Shown here piece by piece: positions 30,476-37,655 of a stretch of DNA of 37,655 nucleotides. Both the position numbers and the translations under genes were made by a program. The first letter of the stretch is position 1. Every line of letters begins with the position of its first letter. The DNA is from Candidatus Rifleibacteriota bacterium (lineage in GTDB: Bacteria; Muiribacteriota; Ozemobacteria; Ozemobacterales; Ozemobacteraceae). The notes under the pieces are model-generated. The model ran no database searches. It was not told the DNA's origin and saw nothing but the letters and a program-made list of their open reading frames with translations. The DNA lies in contig JADFYG010000011.1 of NCBI GenBank assembly GCA_015233155.1, positions 70,394 to 108,048 on the forward strand, read 5' to 3'.

Positions 30476-33400
30476 CTACTGCCCTGGCTCCCAGCCGGGA
30501 AACCACTCTTTCAGCTCCTCGACGCTGGCCTTGTGTGAATGGCGCCCGCCGAAAATACTCTTTATGAAATTTTTCTTCGCGCGCTTTTTAACACGCTCGG
30601 TTATGGTTTTTCCGATGAGGCCGGGGTTGTCCCAGGTCCCGTTTACAGTCAGATCTATGAATGGAACTCCGGTCTCTTTATCCTGAACTACTCTGGTTAA
30701 AGATCCCAGTTTGCGTCCAAGTTTCGTTCGACGCAACGGCTGCGGGTTGAACATGATCTTTCCGGTCAGCTGCATATTTTTGGGATCAAAAGCGCTTTCT
30801 CCGAGTTCGATGCGCATATCCGGGCCTGCGAACAGTCCATCGGCTACACGGAGATGACCTCGATCCATGGTATCATCTTCGCTGCTCAAATACAGGTTTA
30901 TCTGACCGACCCGAAACTCCGGCTCGTCGAGAAAATCAAGACCGATCTTGTCGATAGTCTCCTTCTCGAAAGGAAGGTTGCCAACGATCATATTCTTCAG
31001 TTTCAGATGCAGTTCAGCTTCGCGGGAACCATTTTCCGGCGCTTCGGCCGAGAATTCCCCGCCCAGGATACCTTTGAGATGTGATTCAGCGCGCATTGCA
31101 ACTGAGCCCAGATCTATACCGTCAAAATGACCGGCAACTGAAAATATCGGCGAATGTCCTGGCGTTATCTTCCCGCTGGCTTTGTCCAGTTGTAATTCTC
31201 CGTTCAAAAAACGGAGAATGCCTTCAGTGATTTTCGCGGAACCGGTGCGCAAATCATAAGCGAGAGCCAGTGAACTCTTTCCGATCGGAACTGTATAGGC
31301 GTTTCCGTCAGTTTCATAACGGACATCAATATCGCCGCCGGATAACTTCAGGCCTACGGCAGGTTGAGCGGCTGTTCCGGTCACGGAAACTTCTCCGGCA
31401 AGCGCTCCCTCCTTCGGGAAGCTTATTTTCGGTAATTTCAGCCCGGCGAGCAGCGCCATGACATCAGTGGGAAACACTGAATCAGCCTTTGCCTGAAGAG
31501 TCAGTTGCGCCGCACCGAGCGGATCGATGATACGTCCCATCGGAAGCGTAAGTTGCGCTCGTCCGAACTGAGCGGTTGCGTCCCGGATCTCGATCACGGG
31601 TTCAGGCTTGTCCATTTTTCGGGAAAAAAGCAGGCGTCCACTCATTTTTTCTACTTTTTTTGATACCGAAGCATGTCGGAAACCACCGCCGGACAGGTTG
31701 ATTTCGCCCCCGGCCGCGTACCGGTTTCGTCCGCCGGAAAGCGCCAACGCACCTGACAAGCTTCCGACAACTTCAGAGATATCCTTTATCTTCTCATTTT
31801 CTATGAGACCACCCGCAAGAAATTTATAAACTTCCGCTGCCTGAAGTCCCTGGATTGATGCGCTCAGACCGTCCATGACAGGCGTAAGGACTCCTTCCGT
31901 CCGATTTACACGCATTTTCCCGGACAGATTCATCGGAGCGCCAAGCAATACTCCGCGACCATCTGCGACCTCGACGTCAAAGCCGGCTGTTCCCTTTTTT
32001 TGGAAGGAAATCTTTCCTCCCAGGTGTTCAACATCCAGGCGCTGCTTTCTGCCTGATCGGCCAGGCATGGGAATTTTAAGATCGAGCTGCTTTAACTCCA
32101 GGAAGCCCTCGGCATCAGGGTCGTTCGTCTTGCCCTTGAACGTGATCTCACCACGTGTAGCCCCGGTAAGAACGAACGGGATATTTAATTTGCATATCCG
32201 GGAAACTTCTGAGGCCAGGGTTTCGATGTGCTCGCTTTTCAAGCCGGCCTTTGCGTTTTCGATCAGTCCGGTTCGCGGCTGATACCGTGATTTTAAGGAC
32301 AGATCGACTCCGAAGAGTCCGGCGGAGAGATCGAGATCGAGGCGGTTCTCGCGTGATCCTTTTTCTCGTCCGTATGAGGCGGTGCCTCTCAGGTGATCGA
32401 GTCCGAATGGAACCTGTCTTATGTTCAGGCTGGCATTTCTTGTCGAAAACTTCCCCTGATATTCGCCCTCTACTGAGGTGGAAATAGAAATATCGCATGG
32501 AAGCATGGCTTCGAGCAGATTGGCCCTGAGACGAAGTCGTGGAAACACCAGTTGTCCGCTCATGGCAGGCCTGCTGAGTTTTCCGGCACCCTCGAGGTCA
32601 AGGGTGAACGCCCCGCCAAGCTCGACGGGAGTCTTTTTCAGAGCGGCGTCGACTGCCGGAATCTCACGCAAAGTCGATATCAGCGTGGAAAAGTCTTCGC
32701 CCTTCGCTGTGACAGTTAACCCACGAATCTCTTCAGACAGCAGATTCACAGATGCCGACGCGTACAGGGGAAAACCGAATGCCACTCCTCCCATTTTCAA
32801 ATCGAGACGTTCAGGACGAAACTTAACCGCATCCAGACGCTGATTCGCACGCGCGCCGATCGAGAATCGATCGAGACGCCAGACCCGGCTTCCCACTTTC
32901 AATCCGATGTGGTCTGCCGTCAAATCAAGTGTCTGCGGCTGAGATGCACTAGAAAATGTTGCTGACAAAAGCTCACGGCCCTCTATGCTGATTTCCTTGA
33001 ACTGAAATGGCTTCGATCGACCAATAACCGCGCGCAAACGCGGCTCCTGAACAATAAACGGCTTGGCGTCTATCAGTCGCCCCTTGCATGCCAATTCATA
33101 TTCGCTGATCTTTCCGGAAGACGCATCGAAACCGACGCGGCCGCTGACACTGGTTTGTAGAGAATCTAACGCTGCGGATACATCTTCGATGGCGAGTGAT
33201 CCGCTCGAAAGACGTGCTTTGCCGTCAAGGCGCAGACGGTCTTCTCCCCTGAGATGGCTGATAATCGTGGCTCCTTTAAGATCGATAACGGCCGCGCCTT
33301 CTGTAGGGCGGGTCGGATTTGGAATATTTGCCTCGAAAGTCAAAGGTCCGGAAAGATCGACGCGTGAAATCCATGCCCGAAAACGCTCACCATGGGCTGC

Positions 33401-34972
33401 GGGAAGCAGTCTCGATGGAATCAGATCAGAGATATGCAGGGCCAGCGAAAGGTCTCGATATTCGGGGCGTGGCCCAACTCTTATCTGGTGAACAGTCCCC
33501 CGAAGACTGCCCGCTGATCGCCCCATTTCTATCTTGAAAATGCGATCGCCTGTCTCCTGGTTAATTGATTCACCTGTAATTCCCATTGCTTCGCCGGCAA
33601 TGTTCGCGGTAAGGCTTCCGAGAATGTGGTCGGGCGCCGTAAGGTCAACGGTTCCGGACGCTTGAGCCGGGTAACTTGCCAGATCGAAGCGGATATCCCG
33701 GATTTGTCCAAGGTGTTGCTTAAGAAGAAAATCGAAAGAAAGATTCGATACACTTGGGACACCCGGCAAGAAACAGGTTCCGCTTGTCAGATTGCAGGAA
33801 ATCTCGGCGTCGGCGATGGGCGATCTATCGTCGGGGCTGACCGAATGCATTACAAGGTCTCCGCTGAGTTTTGAGCCTTCCGGGAGATAATCAGCGATAA
33901 AATCAGGAGTCGCCAGACGCAAAGCTCCGTTCAGTCCGTGGAGGCGTGTCAGAATATCCGGCCCTGGATGGCCGAGAACAAATCGCAGCTTGAGACGTTC
34001 GCTGCGTCGTCCGTCAAAAATCTGGATTGCTCGGCCGTCCTGGCCGATGTTTTTCACATCCACAACCAGATTTTCGCCGAACAGGTCCATGGTAAGGTTG
34101 AAATTTCCGGAGGATTTGAAGCGGCTGATCTGCAGGCGTGCAAGGTTGGGGTGGTCGGGAGCGTCAATTTTAATGATGTGATCGACGAAGTCAGCCTTGG
34201 GAAACTTGCGAAGAAGAACATGAAGACCGGCGGCTTGCCAACTGGTCGTCGGAAGCCGGAATAACCCTGAGATCACACGATCCGCGATCAGTTCGCGCGG
34301 CTTGGGAATCAGGATACTCATGTTTTGCAGCTCGATATGTTGAAGGAATCTGTCGGCCAGGTGTTCCGCCTGGTCCTGGGAATCTTTCTTTCCTTTTTCC
34401 GCCGATTGCGGCTGTGAAAAAGTGGCGGGTGCCGCCAACCCAGGTTCGGAAGCCGACGCCACCCCCGTGGAGGATGCTTGTCCGAAGTCCCAGTCAGCCA
34501 GGCCGGAGGCATCGCGAGTGAGCGTCAATACGGGATCATGAACTACGACACTTTCGAGGATGAGCTGGCCGAAAAAGATGTCTGCGAGTGAGTATTTAAG
34601 CGAAACCCTCGGAACGTTCAGCAAAATGCCACCGATTTCGAAGCGGGGATTTCGTATGACCAGGCCTTCCAGCTCGACACCGGAGATCAGATCTCCGGTA
34701 ATGCGGGAAATCTGAAGGGGAATCGTGTCTTTCGTGAGACTCGGAATGAGTCTTCCCTTGATCTGCCCTTCGATAAGGTCGCTGTTGAGGCGAAGAAATT
34801 GAAGGAAAAACCAGCCTGAAAGAGCGAAAAAAATGAGAGCCATGGCAGCGACGGCCCGCCTTATCCATCGGCGAATGGAACGCGCGCCGGAATCTCCGGC
34901 TTTGTGCTGCTGACGCCGCTTATCAAGCTCGGCTTTTATTGTCTCAAGGGCTTGTGATTGCCTCTCATCCAT
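30476..34972 (-). CDS. Very large AsmA/TamB-like inner-membrane anchored envelope protein
   Basis: About 1,498 residues. A basic cytosolic N-terminus and one membrane span (about 40-61, AVAAMALIFFALSGWFFLQF) are followed by a long periplasmic region of repeating beta-strands with the style of AsmA/TamB/DUF3971-type proteins: ISGVELEGLVIRNPRF, LILESVVVHDPVLTL, LKLSGGDIDVRYET, LRVADGLFAGPDMRIELG, and near the end MFNPQPLRRTKLGRKLGSL and VNGTWDNPGLIGKTI. Such proteins form hydrophobic-groove bridges that move phospholipids or assist outer-membrane assembly. Start ATG 34972 lacks a strong ribosome site; GTG 34990 is possible. It heads a run with the FHA and secretin-like genes. Confidence 0.85.
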   Translation of the reverse strand: MDERQSQALETIKAELDKRRQQHKAGDSGARSIRRWIRRAVAAMALIFFALSGWFFLQFLRLNSDLIEGQIKGRLIPSLTKDTIPLQISRITGDLISGVELEGLVIRNPRFEIGGILLNVPRVSLKYSLADIFFGQLILESVVVHDPVLTLTRDASGLADWDFGQASSTGVASASEPGLAAPATFSQPQSAEKGKKDSQDQAEHLADRFLQHIELQNMSILIPKPRELIADRVISGLFRLPTTSWQAAGLHVLLRKFPKADFVDHIIKIDAPDHPNLARLQISRFKSSGNFNLTMDLFGENLVVDVKNIGQDGRAIQIFDGRRSERLKLRFVLGHPGPDILTRLHGLNGALRLATPDFIADYLPEGSKLSGDLVMHSVSPDDRSPIADAEISCNLTSGTCFLPGVPSVSNLSFDFLLKQHLGQIRDIRFDLASYPAQASGTVDLTAPDHILGSLTANIAGEAMGITGESINQETGDRIFKIEMGRSAGSLRGTVHQIRVGPRPEYRDLSLALHISDLIPSRLLPAAHGERFRAWISRVDLSGPLTFEANIPNPTRPTEGAAVIDLKGATIISHLRGEDRLRLDGKARLSSGSLAIEDVSAALDSLQTSVSGRVGFDASSGKISEYELACKGRLIDAKPFIVQEPRLRAVIGRSKPFQFKEISIEGRELLSATFSSASQPQTLDLTADHIGLKVGSRVWRLDRFSIGARANQRLDAVKFRPERLDLKMGGVAFGFPLYASASVNLLSEEIRGLTVTAKGEDFSTLISTLREIPAVDAALKKTPVELGGAFTLDLEGAGKLSRPAMSGQLVFPRLRLRANLLEAMLPCDISISTSVEGEYQGKFSTRNASLNIRQVPFGLDHLRGTASYGREKGSRENRLDLDLSAGLFGVDLSLKSRYQPRTGLIENAKAGLKSEHIETLASEVSRICKLNIPFVLTGATRGEITFKGKTNDPDAEGFLELKQLDLKIPMPGRSGRKQRLDVEHLGGKISFQKKGTAGFDVEVADGRGVLLGAPMNLSGKMRVNRTEGVLTPVMDGLSASIQGLQAAEVYKFLAGGLIENEKIKDISEVVGSLSGALALSGGRNRYAAGGEINLSGGGFRHASVSKKVEKMSGRLLFSRKMDKPEPVIEIRDATAQFGRAQLTLPMGRIIDPLGAAQLTLQAKADSVFPTDVMALLAGLKLPKISFPKEGALAGEVSVTGTAAQPAVGLKLSGGDIDVRYETDGNAYTVPIGKSSLALAYDLRTGSAKITEGILRFLNGELQLDKASGKITPGHSPIFSVAGHFDGIDLGSVAMRAESHLKGILGGEFSAEAPENGSREAELHLKLKNMIVGNLPFEKETIDKIGLDFLDEPEFRVGQINLYLSSEDDTMDRGHLRVADGLFAGPDMRIELGESAFDPKNMQLTGKIMFNPQPLRRTKLGRKLGSLTRVVQDKETGVPFIDLTVNGTWDNPGLIGKTITERVKKRAKKNFIKSIFGGRHSHKASVEELKEWFPGWEPGQ

Positions 34973-35028
34973 ATTGATGAAGATTACCACACTTCATAGA
35001 TTCAATTCCAGTTATTGCACCTTTTATC

Positions 35029-35181
35029 CAGGGGCATTTAATTCTCGACGGTAGGGCAGCGACCGCCGGGCGCGCCGCGTCTTTTGCCACGAGCTTTCTC
35101 GGCTGGCCCGGCGGTCCAGTCCTGCCATTCGTTGAAATCATGTAATGCAAGCCATTTCCCGGGGGAGAATTAAATGACCTG
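35029..35181. mobile_element. CAGGG-type palindromic element with both ends
   Basis: Left end CAGGGGCATTTAATTCTC (35029-35046) is inverted at 35165-35181 (17 bases, one gap); the inner 12 bases CATTTAATTCTC are an exact match. The centre carries the GGTAGGGC-GCGACCGCCGGGCGCGCCG motif and an imperfect inverted partner. I see no clear target duplication. It fills the spacer between the GspF-like and AsmA/TamB-like genes. Confidence 0.75.
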
Positions 35182-35187
35182 AATCTT

Positions 35188-36162
35188 TCATTGACAGATA
35201 TTAACCAGGCCAACCATCGGCATGGCAAATGAAAAAACCATGCCACCAATTAAAAGCCCTGACAAGATGACAGAGATAAGTTGCAGAAATTCCAGTCGCA
35301 CCAATATCTTCGATTCCATGCCGCCTTTAAGGACTTTTAAAATGCCGACGAACATTTTCGGATCATAGTTTTTCATTTCCTCATGAATCAGTTGTTCAGA
35401 TTCGAGGAACGTTTGAATCAGATCCTGATCCGCATGGCATTGCATACTCCTGAAGACCAACATAAAAGCTGCATCCGGGGAACTATTCAGTTTAAGTCTG
35501 TTTATCCATTGTTCCATGAAGTACATTCTGGTCCACAGTGTGTATGCTCCATTTATTCCGGGGAATAAAAGTAACCATGGAACCAGTCCGGCTCTGAAAC
35601 CAGAATGGAAAAAGCCCTGAAAAAGAAGCAATGGAATTCCAAATACAGCCGGTAAAATCACCCACCACCATCTATTCAAATACAGGGATGACTTCACTAT
35701 GATCGTCATCCACAAGGGCGTTCTCATCCATTGAAAATGATCATTGAATTGCGGAACGACAAACATTAGTATTCCGGAAAGAGTCTGAGCGCATAAAAAG
35801 ACTATGAGTCCGGATGTGAAAATTTTGCTTTTTATGCGAGCTTCAAATTCTGAACTGGATTTCATCCAGTTTTTTTTGCAGTCAAGGCTGACTTTAAGCA
35901 GCAGGATAAGATGAAAAAGTTTGGTCAGCCCCAGCAAAATATCGATTCTGGCCATTTCGCCCATGATTCTTGTATCTTCACTCCAGGAAAAAAAGATACC
36001 GATTGCTACGAGAATGCAGTAGTGCCTGATATAGACGAGTTCCGGGATTTTATTGTCGAGCAGGAAAAATAAACCAGATGATTTTTCTGAAACGGATGAC
36101 TTATCCAGTGCGGAATTTTTTGCCAGCAGGGAAAAATATGAATTCCTGGATATGGCTTTCAT
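35188..36162 (-). CDS. GspF/PilC-like polytopic membrane protein (degenerate)
   Basis: 324 residues from ATG 36162, selected because GGAGG lies five bases upstream; an earlier in-frame ATG at 36204 has no such site. At least five hydrophobic segments (for example ILVAIGIFFSWS, LIVFLCAQTLSGILMFVV, WWWVILPAVFGIPLLLF and the C-terminal VILSGLLIGGMVFSFAMPMV). The second half, from YLNRWWWVILP through a helical soluble part (residues about 225-290) to the final span, has the layout of the C-terminal half of GspF/PilC platform proteins, but the N-terminal half does not match and conserved residues are poor. This is a tentative call. It is upstream of the AsmA/TamB-like, FHA and secretin-like genes on the same strand, from which an element separates it. 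Confidence 0.55.
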   Translation of the reverse strand: MKAISRNSYFSLLAKNSALDKSSVSEKSSGLFFLLDNKIPELVYIRHYCILVAIGIFFSWSEDTRIMGEMARIDILLGLTKLFHLILLLKVSLDCKKNWMKSSSEFEARIKSKIFTSGLIVFLCAQTLSGILMFVVPQFNDHFQWMRTPLWMTIIVKSSLYLNRWWWVILPAVFGIPLLLFQGFFHSGFRAGLVPWLLLFPGINGAYTLWTRMYFMEQWINRLKLNSSPDAAFMLVFRSMQCHADQDLIQTFLESEQLIHEEMKNYDPKMFVGILKVLKGGMESKILVRLEFLQLISVILSGLLIGGMVFSFAMPMVGLVNICQ

Positions 36163-36258
36163 TGTTGCCTCCATCCGGCGGTTTTGCTCGTGAGGTTGCT
36201 TCATGATTAAGCAGAATTCATGCCAGCCTCATTTGTCTTTCAGGATGCGCATCAATTA

Positions 36259-36288
36259 GACTCATGTGCGGGGTGCCGCACATGAGTC
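36259..36288. repeat. Perfect 13-bp stem hairpin
   Basis: GACTCATGTGCGG (36259-36271), loop GGTG, then CCGCACATGAGTC. It lies in the 367-bp spacer between the divergent GspF-like and CRP-like genes, 96 bp upstream of the former. No T run follows on either strand, so it is more likely a REP-type palindrome or a protein site than a terminator. Confidence 0.7.
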
Positions 36289-36314
36289 CTGTGCAAAGAA
36301 CCGCTGCCGGAAGT

Positions 36315-36415
36315 CAGGGGCATTTAATTCTAGACAGGTAGGGCCGCGACCGCCGGGCGCGCCGCTTTACACTTCGGCATACCCGGCGGTCACACCATTT
36401 CATAGCCCGCCCTGC
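36315..36415. repeat. Partial CAGGG-type palindromic element
   Basis: Starts CAGGGGCATTTAATTCTA, as in the copy at 35029, and continues with the GGTAGGGC and CGACCGCCGGGCGCGCCG block. An inverted partner lies at about 36380-36400 (CCCGGCGGTCACACCA). The right end with the inverted CATTTAATTCT is missing, so this copy is truncated or diverged. The remainder of the spacer up to 36529 shows no gene. Confidence 0.65.
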
Positions 36416-36529
36416 TTATATACCATTCCCCAGTTTTTAGTGCGCCTGCCCTGCCTCATTGTCGTTAAATTTGCCTTTATCGCCCGGGTTATGCAATACT
36501 GCATCAAGTGCAATGTGGGAGAGCTCGCC

Positions 36530-37195
36530 ATGAAATCGATGGTAAGGGAATATGCGAAGGGTGCCGTTATCTTCAATGAGGGCGATGTCGGCAACACCGC
36601 TTACATTATTTCTGAGGGTGCCGTAGAAATATCGGTGCAGATTGGCAGCAAGAAGTCAATTCTAACCGTCGTGAATCCGGTTTCAGTGTTCGGCGAAATG
36701 GCCCTGCTGATGAAAGACCAGAAGCGCACCGCCACCGCCGTCGCCAAGTGCCCCTCGAAAGTTGCCGAGATCACCAGGCGCGATTTCGACGATATTATCA
36801 GTCAGTCACCGCGCCTCGTTAGTGTCATGCTCTCCGCTCTTGTCGAGCGACTTCAGAGAACCACGGCCATGGTGGTGCAGACTCCAGATCTGTTTCTAGC
36901 CGTCGGCGAGATACTGAATCTCCTTGCAATGCATACTTCGCCGGCTATTCGCTACGATACTGCCGCCGCCATGATCAAGTACGAACCTGTGGTTAAGTCC
37001 CTCGCGGCAGCTCTGCTGATTGATCTCAAAGAGGTGCAGAAAACTCTACAGGTCATGGAAACCCTTGGTCTGATTGCAATCAAGGTCGAAAACAACCAGA
37101 AATACATTGATGTGCCACATCGCGACGACTTTCTCGAACGCTGCAAGAAAGTTCACAAGACGCTGGCTCAGATCGGCGTTTCCGACGAGCTGTAA
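36530..37195 (+). CDS. CRP/FNR-type cyclic-nucleotide-binding protein
   Basis: 221 residues. Residues 1-115 are a cyclic-nucleotide-binding beta-roll (YAKGAVIFNEGDVGNTAYII) with an intact phosphate-binding cassette FGEMALLMKDQKRTATAVA: the Glu and the Arg-Thr-Ala that contact cAMP or cGMP are present. Residues 115-221 are helical and end in a winged-helix-like stretch (LKEVQKTLQVMETLGLIAIK then a YIDV wing), so DNA binding is possible though a classical CRP helix-turn-helix is not evident. ATG 36530 has GGGAGAG 8 bases before it; the longer frame to 36266 runs through a repeat element. With two cyclase genes in the window it is a plausible cAMP effector. Confidence 0.85.
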   Translation: MKSMVREYAKGAVIFNEGDVGNTAYIISEGAVEISVQIGSKKSILTVVNPVSVFGEMALLMKDQKRTATAVAKCPSKVAEITRRDFDDIISQSPRLVSVMLSALVERLQRTTAMVVQTPDLFLAVGEILNLLAMHTSPAIRYDTAAAMIKYEPVVKSLAAALLIDLKEVQKTLQVMETLGLIAIKVENNQKYIDVPHRDDFLERCKKVHKTLAQIGVSDEL

Positions 37196-37207
37196 CTACG
37201 GCCCCTC

Positions 37208-37258
37208 TCGCCTGCCGAGGGTATTTCTCCCTTAGGAGAAAAAAGGCTTGTCAGGCGA
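37208..37258. terminator. Nested hairpins between convergent genes
   Basis: TCGCCTG (37208-37214) can pair with CAGGCGA (37252-37258) around an inner stem TTTCTCC / GGAGAAA (37224-37230 with 37235-37241). It lies just after the CRP-like stop and runs into the last codons of the convergent partial gene. No clear U tract, so terminator function is only likely from position. Confidence 0.45.
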
Positions 37259-37655
37259 TCTCACCCCTCACACGCCACGAAGAGCCGTCACTGGATTCCG
37301 CCACTGATTTCACCGAACCCATGGACGCAGCTTTTTCGCCTAGCGCCTGCCGATACAACTCCTTGAGCGCCTCATTGAGCTCACGGCGCGCTGTCATTGT
37401 TTCCCGGACAAGCCGCTCACTCACATCCCTGGATATCTCCTGAAGCTGCTTTTCGACCTGAAGTGACAAGCCAAGATAACTGATGTCTTCAGCTTTTAAT
37501 TCGGCGCTCTCAGGGACAGGCTTATCATTTGGAGAGTAATACGAAAGAGTTAAGTGATCGGGAACTTTTTCCGACGCGTCTATTTCAAGAGAAAGGGCCT
37601 CCAGGTCCAATCGCAGCTCTGCTTTCCCGGCAGACGTTCTGACCAGAACATCATG
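37251..37655 (-). CDS. Unknown protein, 5' end off the window
   Basis: 134 C-terminal residues of a gene entering from the right edge; the frame is open to the last base, so the apparent TTG at 37610 is not its start. Visible parts: a beta-like segment (DVLVRTSAGKAELRLDLEAL), an acidic stretch, and an amphipathic helix of about 50 residues (LSLQVEKQLQEISRDVSERL and on through REL, ALKELYRQALG), then a polar tail. I do not recognise a family. It converges on the CRP-like gene with 55 bp between the stops. Confidence 0.65.
   Translation of the reverse strand, partial: HDVLVRTSAGKAELRLDLEALSLEIDASEKVPDHLTLSYYSPNDKPVPESAELKAEDISYLGLSLQVEKQLQEISRDVSERLVRETMTARRELNEALKELYRQALGEKAASMGSVKSVAESSDGSSWRVRGEIA

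Overview
The window comes from a Gram-negative (diderm) environmental bacterium of moderate GC. An AsmA/TamB-like envelope protein, a secretin N-domain protein and a probable lipoprotein support an outer membrane. A [NiFe] hydrogenase and an aldo/keto reductase with ferredoxin-type clusters suggest anaerobic or microaerophilic life. Multi-domain PAS kinases and many intergenic palindromic repeats fit a free-living organism with a large regulatory genome. I cannot name the phylum from this sequence; a deep-branching or deltaproteobacterium-like lineage is only a guess. I see no rRNA, tRNA or CRISPR array.

Layout. (1) 1-5318, minus strand: a tight five-gene run of a possible lipoprotein, a Ser/Pro-rich exported protein, an MFS permease, uvrC and a partial tag (3-methyladenine glycosylase). 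(2) 5319-6259: repeat-rich spacer and a small two-CW cysteine protein with a TTG start. (3) 6260-11986: an iron-sulfur aldo/keto reductase diverges from mntH, a tandem UspA protein and a membrane-anchored class III cyclase, closed by a UUCG-loop bidirectional terminator. (4) 12015-17206: two tiny envelope proteins, a complete MITE-like element with target-site duplication, an M13 metallopeptidase and a DEAD-box helicase with a repeat-expanded linker. (5) 17573-28083: the regulatory core. (6) 28184-36162: a secretin N0/N1 protein, an FHA membrane protein, a 1.5-kb-residue-scale AsmA/TamB-like protein (about 1,498 residues) and a GspF-like membrane protein. (7) 36530-37655: a CRP-like cyclic-nucleotide effector and a partial unknown gene.

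The most interesting region is 19787-28083. A cytosolic, Tat-less, group-2-like [NiFe] hydrogenase (small and large subunits) and its maturation protease are followed on the same strand by a soluble PAS hybrid kinase (HisKA-HATPase-pseudoreceiver-receiver-HPt), a receiver-HD-GYP protein overlapping it by 4 bp, and a receiver-adenylate cyclase. No cytochrome b or diaphorase partner lies nearby. Known H2 sensors (HupUV/HoxBC with HoxJ) signal to a DNA-binding regulator; here the linked outputs would be c-di-GMP degradation and cAMP synthesis. I infer a candidate H2-to-second-messenger sensory module. A second, shorter kinase that looks like a collapsed paralogue of the hybrid kinase sits convergently beside it, and a CRP-like protein with an intact phosphate-binding cassette lies about 8 kb away.

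Several short mobile palindromes (CAGGG-ended) are scattered through the spacers; one retains an 8-bp duplication and another end appears to lie at the truncated 3' end of the secretin-like gene.
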